From: Candidatus Aceula meridiana
GTDB taxonomy: Bacteria; Omnitrophota; Gorgyraeia; Zapsychrales; Aceulaceae
Assembly (NCBI GenBank): GCA_030765185.1
Contig: JAVCDE010000030.1
Span: 1-48,481 of the forward strand
DNA: 48,481 bases
Reading direction: 5' to 3'
Shown here: one piece after another, positions 15,669-22,081 of the stretch
Numbering within the stretch: position 1 is the first letter of the stretch
Layout: each line of letters starts with the position of its first letter
Translations under genes and position numbers: made by a program
Notes under the pieces: generated by a model
The model's input: only the letters and a program-made list of their open reading frames with translations
What the model was told of the DNA's origin: nothing
The model's database searches: none

Positions 15669-15674
15669 TAGAAT
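15669..15674 (+). promoter_or_regulatory. Extended -10 promoter before the Lys-rich micro-protein
   Basis: TGG precedes TAGAAT (15669-15674), giving an extended -10 element. Start would be near 15681, so the hairpin at 15695-15765 lies within the 5' leader. Confidence 0.35.
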
Positions 15675-15694
15675 AAAAAATGTTAAACAGAGAA

Positions 15695-15765
15695 AATAAT
15701 AATTTATCCAGTGAGGCTGGATTAATCCGTCTGCCGTGATTTAGAGGCTGGCTCATGAAATGGAG
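15695..15765 (+). promoter_or_regulatory. Structured leader, diverged copy of the recurrent element (E3)
   Basis: ATCCAG and CTGGAT form a six-pair hairpin around TGAGG, directly followed by TAATCCG. A second stem follows, GTCTGCC (15728-15734) with GGCTGGC (15745-15751), then CTCAT and a GGAG ribosome site. The hairpin ATCCAG-N5-CTGGATTAAT occurs identically in stem and flank at 39231-39250. The element precedes the micro-protein start. Confidence 0.4.
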
Positions 15766-15771
15766 AGTGTT

Positions 15772-15936
15772 TTGGCAAAAGATAATTATTCATATCAGAA
15801 ATATCAAAAAGAATTAAAGAAGAAAAAGAAGGCTGAAGAAAAGATGAAAAAAAAGTTAGCCAAAAAAGAAGCAGAGGCTGCCGCTGCGGCTAATCCTGAA
15901 GTTAATCTTGAAGTTGCACCTGAAGAGGCAAATTAA
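15772..15936 (+). CDS. Lys/Ala-rich micro-protein
   Basis: A 54-codon frame starting at TTG 15772, with GGAG (15762-15765) at correct spacing; ATG 15760 in the same frame is a less well placed alternative. The product starts MAKDNYSYQKYQKELKKKKK, continues as a highly charged Lys/Glu/Ala helix, and ends in an acidic tail (EVAPEEAN). It looks like a family of short Lys-rich proteins seen in environmental bacteria. Function is unknown; the charge suggests binding to RNA or other acidic polymers. It is preceded by a structured leader and followed by the fluoride riboswitch. Confidence 0.6.
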   Translation: MAKDNYSYQKYQKELKKKKKAEEKMKKKLAKKEAEAAAAANPEVNLEVAPEEAN

Positions 15937-16021
15937 GAGAATTGAGAATTTAAGGTTTTAGCAGGATAATTTTAAAAATTTTTAATATGGATTTCTTAGG
16001 CTTCAGTGCATAATAATTCAT

Positions 16022-16093
16022 AAATGGCGATGAGGTTCGCCGACGTAACCGCCTAATGGCTGATGACCTCTACTTTCACAGTAGAGGTTTTTT
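16022..16093 (+). promoter_or_regulatory. Fluoride riboswitch (crcB motif) with terminator 1
   Basis: The stretch 16025-16073 matches the fluoride aptamer closely: TGGCGATGAGG, then TTCGCC, a linker, ACCGCC, a short loop, GGCTGATG and ACCTCTAC. P1 pairs GGCG (16026-16029) with CGCC (16038-16041), and P3 pairs GCC (16051-16053) with GGC (16058-16060). The pseudoknot pairs GAGG (16032-16035) with CCTC (16067-16070). CCTCTAC (16067-16073) can instead pair with GTAGAGG (16081-16087) followed by TTTTTT, an intrinsic terminator. Fluoride binding should therefore keep transcription on. It lies upstream of a cation/proton antiporter, a gene class known under fluoride control. Confidence 0.93.
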
Positions 16094-16130
16094 AAATCCT
16101 CTACAATAAATGTGGAGGATTTGTTTTTTT
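16094..16130 (+). terminator. Second intrinsic terminator of the fluoride leader
   Basis: AAATCCTCTACA (16094-16105) pairs with TGTGGAGGATTT (16111-16122), 12 pairs including one G-T, around a five-base loop. A run of seven T follows at 16124-16130. The left arm contains a second copy of CCTCTAC (16098-16104), which can also pair with GTAGAGG (16081-16087) of terminator 1. Confidence 0.65.
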
Positions 16131-16145
16131 CAGGAGATCTATCTT

Positions 16146-17804
16146 ATGGCATTAAGTATCGCAGAATTAATCATTTTAAGCTTGATTGTTGACTGGCTGT
16201 TTCGCCGGTGCAATATTCCGGGACTGGTGGGTATGCTTTTGGTGGGTATTGCCATCGGCCCATATGTGTTGGGACTCTTGAATCCGGCTTTAATATCCGT
16301 TTCGTCGGATTTGCGAATGATCGCGTTGATTGTGATTTTGCTGCGCGCTGGTTTTGAGCTGAGCAAGGAAACATTACGTAAAGTCGGATTTCACGCTTTT
16401 TTACTTTCCTTTATCCCTGCCATTTTTGAGGGTGTCGCAATTACCTTTCTTGCTCACTCTTTTTTGCATTTAAGTTATATGGAATCGGCAATTTTAGGCT
16501 CAATCCTTTCTGCAGTTTCTCCTGCGGTTGTAGTCCCTTTGATGATACGGTTCATTGAACAGCGTAAGGGAGTAAAAAAGGGAATCCCAACCCTTGTATT
16601 GGCGGCGTCTTCTATTGATGATGTTTTTGTTATCGTGATTTACAGCGTCCTTATCGGTATGTACACAGGCACAAAAGTGAACATTGCCTGGAAGCTTTTG
16701 GGAATTCCGGTCTCAATTTTTTCCGGCATTGCAGCCGGGCTTTTGATCGGGTTTATTCTTTACCGGATCTTTGAGAAATTTAACCCCCGAGCAACCAAGC
16801 GTCTTTTAGTTATTCTGGGTGTTTCCATCTTGTTTGTGAGCATTGAGCACTGGATGGAACCATTTTTTCCTTTTGCGGCGTTGTTGGCGGTCATGGCCAT
16901 CGGTTTTGTAATTTTGGAACGAAACGAGCACATGGCACACGAAATGTCTTTGAAGCTCGGCAAACTGTGGGTTTTTGCAGAAATTATTTTATTTACGCTT
17001 GTTGGGGCGCAGGTGAATTTGCAGGTTGCTCTAAAGGCTGGCTTGATGGGGAGCCTGATTGTATTCTTGGGCCTCATCGCCCGTAGTATAGGAACGTATC
17101 TTTCTTTGTTAAAAAGCAATCTGACATTTTCTGAAAGAATTTTTGTTGTGATTGCCTATCTGCCTAAAGCCACGGTTCAAGCCGCGATTGGAGGTGCGCC
17201 GCTTTTGGCCATGAAGCTCGCCGGCATGAACACGCAGCCTGGTGAGGTGATTTTGGCAGTGGCGGTCTTAAGTATTCTTTTAACGGCTCCGGTTGGCGCT
17301 TGGGCCATTGCTTTTGTCGGTAACCGTGTTTTAAAGATCGCGCCTTTGGGTTTTGAAAAAGGTCGCGAAAAAAAAGAGGTCACACAAGATGACATTATGA
17401 ATTCTTTTCAAATAAGCGCGTTGATGGATAGGGACATCCCCACAGTCCGCGTAGGCGATTCGATTGAAAAAGTCTTGAATTATTTCTCGAATTATGATTA
17501 TTTGATTTGTTCGGTCGTTGATCTAAAAAACAAATTTGCTGGCATTATAAAACTCGAACATATTCGGGCGATTTTAAATGATCGTAGCTCTTGGAAAATT
17601 GTTTTAGCACATGATGTTATGCAGCCTTTGGCTCAGATTGCCTGTCCGTCGTTTTCCTTGAAAGAGGGGATGACAATAGCACAAGATTTAGAATTAGAGG
17701 AAATTCCTGTTGTTGACCAATCCTCAAAAAAGATTGTTGGTATCTTGGATATCCGTAAGGCCAAAAAATTCTTAGAACAAGAATCTTTGGAATTACGGCA
17801 GTAA
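16146..17804 (+). CDS. Cation/proton antiporter with C-terminal CBS pair, fluoride-controlled
   Basis: A 552-aa protein. Residues 1-400 are a CPA-type sodium/proton exchanger with about 12 helices; the ion-binding helix carries Asp-Asp (AASSIDDVFVI), and PKATVQAAIGGAPLL marks a later conserved helix. Residues 420-545 hold two CBS domains, likely sensing nucleotides. The start at 16146 has AGGAG (16132-16136) at good spacing and gives a normal N-terminus; the in-frame codon at 16110 lies inside the terminator hairpin. The riboswitch indicates a role in fluoride tolerance, perhaps by ion or pH balance. No CrcB or CLC-F gene is present in the window. Confidence 0.88.
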   Translation: MALSIAELIILSLIVDWLFRRCNIPGLVGMLLVGIAIGPYVLGLLNPALISVSSDLRMIALIVILLRAGFELSKETLRKVGFHAFLLSFIPAIFEGVAITFLAHSFLHLSYMESAILGSILSAVSPAVVVPLMIRFIEQRKGVKKGIPTLVLAASSIDDVFVIVIYSVLIGMYTGTKVNIAWKLLGIPVSIFSGIAAGLLIGFILYRIFEKFNPRATKRLLVILGVSILFVSIEHWMEPFFPFAALLAVMAIGFVILERNEHMAHEMSLKLGKLWVFAEIILFTLVGAQVNLQVALKAGLMGSLIVFLGLIARSIGTYLSLLKSNLTFSERIFVVIAYLPKATVQAAIGGAPLLAMKLAGMNTQPGEVILAVAVLSILLTAPVGAWAIAFVGNRVLKIAPLGFEKGREKKEVTQDDIMNSFQISALMDRDIPTVRVGDSIEKVLNYFSNYDYLICSVVDLKNKFAGIIKLEHIRAILNDRSSWKIVLAHDVMQPLAQIACPSFSLKEGMTIAQDLELEEIPVVDQSSKKIVGILDIRKAKKFLEQESLELRQ

Positions 17805-17815
17805 AAAGATATAAT
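17787..17815 (+). promoter_or_regulatory. Promoter of the response regulator gene
   Basis: TTGGAA (17787-17792), inside the end of the antiporter gene, and a perfect TATAAT (17810-17815) are exactly 17 bases apart. Transcription would start 0-3 bases before ATG 17825, giving an essentially leaderless mRNA. No Shine-Dalgarno is present. Confidence 0.6.
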
Positions 17816-17824
17816 ATAAAAGCT

Positions 17825-18493
17825 ATGCGTGTATTATTAATTGAGGACGAAAAGAAAGTCGCAAGTTTTATCAGGCGAGGATTAAAAGAAAAAGGTTTTG
17901 CCGTTGATGTTGTTCATGACGGTGAAAAAGGACTTTTTTCCGCCGAGATTAATCCTTATGACCTTATCATCTTGGACATTATGCTTCCCGGAAAAGATGG
18001 AATTTTTATTTGCCGACAGTTGCGTAAGAAAAACATTGTGACTCCCATTCTAATGTTGACTGCGCGAGATGATGTCGAGGATAAAGTATCTGGCTTAGAT
18101 TCAGGCGCGGATGACTATTTGACAAAGCCTTTTGAATTTGCGGAATTTTTAGCCCGAGTAAGGGCACTCACGCGGAGAAAAGGGAGTCCGAAAATAACAA
18201 CTTTAAGGGTTGCCAACCTCAAGCTCGATCAAGTAACGCATAAAGTTACACGCGCCGGTAAAGAAATTGATCTTACAGCCACGGAATATTCTCTTCTTGA
18301 ATACCTCATGCTTAATGCCAATCAAGTTGTTACTCGGACAATGATATCAGAACATGTGTGGAGTGAGGATTTTGACAGTTTTTCAAATGTGATTAATGTC
18401 TATGTAAACTATGTACGAAAAAAAGTAGACGCAGGATTTTCTGAGCCACTTATTCATTCCATCCGCGGTACAGGGTATATCTTAAAAGGATAG
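17825..18493 (+). CDS. OmpR/PhoB-type response regulator
   Basis: A 222-aa protein. The receiver domain (1-115) has the acidic pair E7-D8, phospho-acceptor D51, T79 and K101. The winged-helix DNA-binding domain follows (about 125-222; LTATEYSLLEYLMLNANQVV, ending IHSIRGTGYIL). It is a transcription regulator activated by phosphorylation. The partner kinase starts 5 bases downstream. It has its own promoter with no leader. Targets cannot be deduced, though this type often controls envelope or metal-stress genes. Confidence 0.95.
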   Translation: MRVLLIEDEKKVASFIRRGLKEKGFAVDVVHDGEKGLFSAEINPYDLIILDIMLPGKDGIFICRQLRKKNIVTPILMLTARDDVEDKVSGLDSGADDYLTKPFEFAEFLARVRALTRRKGSPKITTLRVANLKLDQVTHKVTRAGKEIDLTATEYSLLEYLMLNANQVVTRTMISEHVWSEDFDSFSNVINVYVNYVRKKVDAGFSEPLIHSIRGTGYILKG

Positions 18494-18498
18494 GTAAA

Positions 18499-19965
18499 AT
18501 GCGGTTTAATTCTATTCGTTTCAAAGCCAGTGTCCTTTATTCAACCATTCAGATTATTATTCTTGTGGTATTTAGCGCTGTTGTGTTTTTTAGCGTCCGC
18601 GCAATGCTTTATCATGATTTAAACCAAGATTTAAAAATAAAAGCCGAGGAGGTTGCGGGAATTTTGAGCGCGTACCAGCAAGTACAACGCGTTAAGGAAT
18701 ACCCTGTAAGGCAAATTTTGGGGATATTAAAAGGAGAGGGCGCCGCAGCGAGCCAAAAAATGATCATTGATGAATTATGGCGGTCTCAGCTTGAGGTGTT
18801 AAATTTAAAAAACGATTTTATCAATATATTGAATATTAATGGGCGGGCGGTTTTAAGTTCAAATAATTTTAAGAAAAATGTCGAGGATTTGTTTAAAAAG
18901 CAGTTTCCCTTTGTCCAGAATGACGTCATCTATAAAACATTAACAAGCGAAGGGTACCAGCTACGCGCTATTAACTTACCCATCAAATTTTATGATTCAC
19001 CATTAGTTATTCAGATTGGTACCCCTGTCGAATCCATTAGCAATATTCTTGACGGTCTATTAGCTTTTATGATCGTGACTGTCATCGCCTTCCTTTTGCT
19101 AACAAGTTTTGTCGGCCGAATATTTGTTGAGGATGCCCTAAGGCCTGTTCGTGAAGTGTCTGATCTCGCAAACAGCATCTCATATAAGGATTTGAACCAG
19201 CGAATCGAAGAGAAAGAAATCGATGTTGAGATGAAGCAGTTGGTCACGTCTTTTAATTCTATGATAAACCGGCTTGCGCAATCATTTGGGCATATCAATG
19301 AGTTTAGCTCTTATGCCGCCCATGAGTTGAAAACACCGCTCGCGATTATGAGAGGTGAAATTGAGCTGGCGCTAGAAGAAGACAAAACAACGGAATATTA
19401 TAAAAATCTTCTAAATGGTTGCCTCGAAGAAATTGACCACATGATTAAAGTGATTAAGGATTTGCTACTATTGGCAAAGCTGGACTACAAGCCGGAAATT
19501 TTTAAATTTGAAAAGTTAGCCCTTGTTCCTTTTTTAGATGAGATTTATGAACATAGTAAGGTGCTGGCGGAAACAAAGAAGATTAAAGTCCGAAAAGATT
19601 TTCCTCAAAAGGAAATAATCCTCAACGCGGATAAAGTGCATCTGCGACGGCTTTTCTTTAATATTTTGAGCAATGCCATAAAATTTACTCCTTCGCGCGG
19701 GAGCATTGACATAAAAATCGCTTTGCGTGAAGCAAAGTGTTTTATTGACATCACAGACACTGGAAAAGGAATATCTAAAGGAAACCTCAAGCGAGTGTTC
19801 GACAAATTCTTTCGCGTTTCTGATGCGCAGCAGCAAGAGGAATCGAGCGTTGGGCTGGGGTTAAACATTGCCCTTTCCATTGCAGAAGCTCATGGCGGCA
19901 AAATTAACGTAAGAAGCAATCTTCAGCAAGGAACAACTTTCACGGTTGCCCTTCCTTTGGCGTAA
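18499..19965 (+). CDS. Membrane sensor histidine kinase
   Basis: A 488-aa protein: N-terminal helix (about 11-33), a periplasmic sensor of about 140 residues, a second helix (about 180-202) and HAMP (RPVREVSDLANSI). HisKA follows, with phospho-acceptor H275 in AAHELKTPLAI, then HATPase_c with N box (NILSNAIKFTP), G1 box (DTGKGI) and G2 box (GLGLNIA). It phosphorylates the upstream regulator. The layout resembles the CusS/heavy-metal kinase group, but the sensor has no obvious ligand motif. Confidence 0.95.
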   Translation: MRFNSIRFKASVLYSTIQIIILVVFSAVVFFSVRAMLYHDLNQDLKIKAEEVAGILSAYQQVQRVKEYPVRQILGILKGEGAAASQKMIIDELWRSQLEVLNLKNDFINILNINGRAVLSSNNFKKNVEDLFKKQFPFVQNDVIYKTLTSEGYQLRAINLPIKFYDSPLVIQIGTPVESISNILDGLLAFMIVTVIAFLLLTSFVGRIFVEDALRPVREVSDLANSISYKDLNQRIEEKEIDVEMKQLVTSFNSMINRLAQSFGHINEFSSYAAHELKTPLAIMRGEIELALEEDKTTEYYKNLLNGCLEEIDHMIKVIKDLLLLAKLDYKPEIFKFEKLALVPFLDEIYEHSKVLAETKKIKVRKDFPQKEIILNADKVHLRRLFFNILSNAIKFTPSRGSIDIKIALREAKCFIDITDTGKGISKGNLKRVFDKFFRVSDAQQQEESSVGLGLNIALSIAEAHGGKINVRSNLQQGTTFTVALPLA

Positions 19966-20087
19966 CTTTCATCAATCTTCAATTCTACTTCCAAGAAAAA
20001 TAAGAAAATTTTAATTTTTTTTTAACACTCCTCTTATGGTCTGTCTGCTATAAATGTATTAGGACAAAAGATAAGAAGGGGGGGGAT

Positions 20088-20231
20088 ATGTTTGAGATTC
20101 TTATAATGATTGCTTGGATTGTTGGCATCGTGTTAGGGATTATGTGGTTATTTTTACCGTGGATTGTCATTTCCAAAATTGATGAAGTTATTGAAGAGTT
20201 GAGAAAATTTAATAAGAATGCACAAAAATGA
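20088..20231 (+). CDS. 47-residue single-helix membrane peptide
   Basis: ATG 20088 follows a G-rich Shine-Dalgarno (AAGGGGGGGG). Residues 1-29 form one hydrophobic helix rich in Ile, Trp and Leu (MFEILIMIAWIVGIVLGIMW). A short charged tail ends KFNKNAQK. The stop at 20229-20231 is followed by the ribosome binding site of the receiver gene 5 bases later. No family is recognised. Its position at the head of the receiver/Hsp20 operon suggests a membrane partner or regulator of those proteins. Coding status rests on the good start signal, the helix and tight spacing. Confidence 0.6.
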   Translation: MFEILIMIAWIVGIVLGIMWLFLPWIVISKIDEVIEELRKFNKNAQK

Positions 20232-20245
20232 TAAGGAGGCGGACC

Positions 20246-20659
20246 ATGAAAACAATTCTTGTTGTTGATGATAAGGAGAGAATTCGAAGGACGTACAATA
20301 GCGTTTTTACGAAAGAAGGCTACAGAGTCTTAGAAGCAAGCAACGCTGATGAGGCCAATGATGTTGTAACGTCTAATAAAATTGACTTAATGCTGTTGGA
20401 TATCGAAATGCCGGATGTGAATGGTACGATTCTGTACGATGTCACGAAACTATTTAGAAAAGATCTTAATATTATTGTTTCAAGCGTGTATTCTCTAGAT
20501 GATCAAAGATTTCTTATTAAAAATGCCGATGATTATTTTGATAAATCCGAGGGGATTAAAGTTTTGAAGGAAAAGGTTAGTAGGGCTTTATCAAACGGAA
20601 AGCATAAGAAAGATGAAACAGGAGGAGGCCATGAAAACCGTTTTGATGATGCAGGATGA
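20246..20659 (+). CDS. Stand-alone receiver-domain protein (first of a pair)
   Basis: A 137-aa protein that is only a receiver domain: acidic pair D8-D9, phospho-acceptor D52 (LDIEMPD) and a Lys in the non-standard context YFDKSEGIK in place of the usual T-K-P. ATG 20246 is chosen because AAGGAGG precedes it by 7 bases; ATG 20228 would skip the site. With no output domain, it should act by protein-protein contact, like CheY or a phosphotransfer relay. The next gene encodes a close paralogue sharing the D-K-S-E-G-I element. Confidence 0.88.
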   Translation: MKTILVVDDKERIRRTYNSVFTKEGYRVLEASNADEANDVVTSNKIDLMLLDIEMPDVNGTILYDVTKLFRKDLNIIVSSVYSLDDQRFLIKNADDYFDKSEGIKVLKEKVSRALSNGKHKKDETGGGHENRFDDAG

Positions 20660-21158
20660 AAAGATGGCTGAAAGAGGCATCGAAAATGGCATTAGTCGTC
20701 TGTCCAATGTAAGAGAACCTTGGGGGGCAAACTGCGCCTCTTCAGAAAATTCTAAACGGCACAAAGAAATTGTTGTTATTGATGATGAATCCAAGACAAG
20801 AGAATTATTTTCTAATGTTTTTTTCAAGGCTGGTTATAATACTGTTTCTTTTGGCGACAATGCATCGGCGATAAGGTACTTAAGAGACATTAGTCATGTC
20901 ATCGATTTGCTCGTTCTTGATTTAAACATGCCAAATGTAAACGGACGTTTTTTTTGTGAAATGACAAGAGCAAAGCATCCTCTGGCAAAAATATTAATTG
21001 CAAGTAATTATGCAACTGATGTTCAGCGATACTTGATTTTTGATGCAGATGCTTATTTTGATAAATCTGAAGGAATCAAGGCGTTGAGAAAAAAGGTAAG
21101 CAACGTATTGTCAACAAGAACAAAGGAGGAATCCGGGAAGGAGGAGGAGGATGACTAA
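20631..21158 (+). CDS. Stand-alone receiver-domain protein (second of a pair)
   Basis: A 175-aa protein. Residues 46-170 are a receiver with acidic pair D51-D52, phospho-acceptor D97 (LDLNMPN) and the same YFDKSEGIK context as the upstream gene, so the two are tandem duplicates. The first 45 residues are extra. They begin MKTVLMMQDEKM, resembling the MKTILVVDDKER start of the upstream protein, and look like a remnant of another receiver start. ATG 20631 has AGGAGG just before it and overlaps the preceding gene by 29 bases. The downstream Hsp20 gene overlaps the end of this one. Confidence 0.85.
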   Translation: MKTVLMMQDEKMAERGIENGISRLSNVREPWGANCASSENSKRHKEIVVIDDESKTRELFSNVFFKAGYNTVSFGDNASAIRYLRDISHVIDLLVLDLNMPNVNGRFFCEMTRAKHPLAKILIASNYATDVQRYLIFDADAYFDKSEGIKALRKKVSNVLSTRTKEESGKEEEDD

Positions 21159-21861
21159 CAAAATTATTATTGTCGGGGTTATTGGCGTTTTGGTTGTTGG
21201 GTTAGTCTTGCTAGGATTCGAAGTAAAAAATTTAAGGCGTGAGGTTGTTCAACTATCAAGGAGGCCTATCGCCTCTGCGGTTGCATTAAGGCAACAACCG
21301 ATGGCTCGCTCCAGGCAGCCTCAGCCGAGGCAAATGCAGCCAAAGCAAACGCAGCCAAGACAGGCACAATCAAAACAAATGCGGCCGCAGGATCCACGGA
21401 TGTCTTTTTATAGCCAATGGGATCCCTATGCAGAAATCACACAAGTCCAGAACCAGATGAGACAATTGCTTGATGAAGAATCTCAGGGGGGATTATGGTA
21501 TCAAGAGCTTCCTTCGGGGAATAGCTATACCTTAAATTCAGACGTGAAAGATGATAAAGATAAATACATCATCAACGTGGATATTCCCGGCATGGAGAAA
21601 GAAAACATCAATGTTGAGGTAAGAAGCAACACGTTGATTGTTTCCGGTGAGCGTAATAACGCAAAAGAGCAGGAGGACGCAAACTACTACAAGCAAGAAC
21701 GCAGCTTTGGTTATTTTTCTCAAGCTTTTCCGCTACCTGATGATGCGGATGCTTCGGGAATTTTCGTTGAATACAAAAAAGGAGTTTTGACAATTGAAAT
21801 TCCAAAATTAGAAAAATCGAATATTCCGCAAGAGCAATCGAAAAAAATAACCGTTCAATAA
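21151..21861 (+). CDS. Membrane-anchored small heat-shock protein (Hsp20/alpha-crystallin)
   Basis: A 236-aa protein. Residues 4-26 form a transmembrane helix (IIIVGVIGVLVVGLVLLGF). Residues 40-85 are a low-complexity Gln/Pro/Arg/Met linker with QPRQ-, QPKQ- and QSKQ-type units. An alpha-crystallin domain occupies about 128-236 (YIINVDIPGMEKENINVEV, later GVLTIEIPK). Ordinary bacterial Hsp20 proteins are soluble and about 150 aa, so the anchor and linker are additions. It probably holds unfolding proteins at the membrane. The ATG overlaps the receiver stop by 8 bases and has GGAGGAGG upstream. A terminator follows. Confidence 0.88.
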   Translation: MTNKIIIVGVIGVLVVGLVLLGFEVKNLRREVVQLSRRPIASAVALRQQPMARSRQPQPRQMQPKQTQPRQAQSKQMRPQDPRMSFYSQWDPYAEITQVQNQMRQLLDEESQGGLWYQELPSGNSYTLNSDVKDDKDKYIINVDIPGMEKENINVEVRSNTLIVSGERNNAKEQEDANYYKQERSFGYFSQAFPLPDDADASGIFVEYKKGVLTIEIPKLEKSNIPQEQSKKITVQ

Positions 21862-21887
21862 AGTTCTTTTGAGATGCGTCACCTAAT

Positions 21888-21972
21888 GGGCCGCCTTTAA
21901 AAAGGCGGCCCGTGTTTTGTCCTTATAAAAAAATTTAAAAACTTTGCCCAATTTCTTTGGGCAAGTTAAAAT
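21888..21972 (+). repeat. Terminator-promoter cassette, copy A
   Basis: GGGCCGCCTTT (21888-21898) pairs with AAAGGCGGCCC (21901-21911) as a terminator of the Hsp20 operon. After a conserved AT-rich spacer it continues into a promoter: TTGCCC (21944-21949), 17 bases, TAAAAT (21967-21972). The whole 85-base unit recurs at 24095-24179 with most positions identical. It insulates the operons and starts the next one (hflKC). Confidence 0.7.
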
Positions 21973-22047
21973 TTCTCATTCCGCGCTTCGCGTAGCAACT
22001 TGTGAGCATTTTATTCCCCAAAGGTGCGTGTTCATTTTTAATAAGAG

Positions 22048-22075
22048 TTGACAAAAAAGCGAAGTAACGTACAAT
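22048..22075 (+). promoter_or_regulatory. Proximal promoter of hflKC
   Basis: TTGACA (22048-22053, perfect) and TACAAT (22070-22075) are 16 bases apart. Transcription would begin at about 22081-22083, on the hflK ATG (22082). No Shine-Dalgarno is present, so the transcript is probably leaderless. A longer transcript could come from the cassette promoter at 21944. Confidence 0.65.
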
Positions 22076-22081
22076 TACATC

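Noticed and set aside
16760-17119. 119-codon frame on the - strand inside the antiporter gene
   Set aside because: It is a mirror of the antiporter coding sequence with no start signal and a composition unlike a real protein.
21290-21390. CRISPR-like repetition in the Hsp20 gene
   Set aside because: The repeats are in-frame Gln/Pro codons with no constant repeat or unique spacers.
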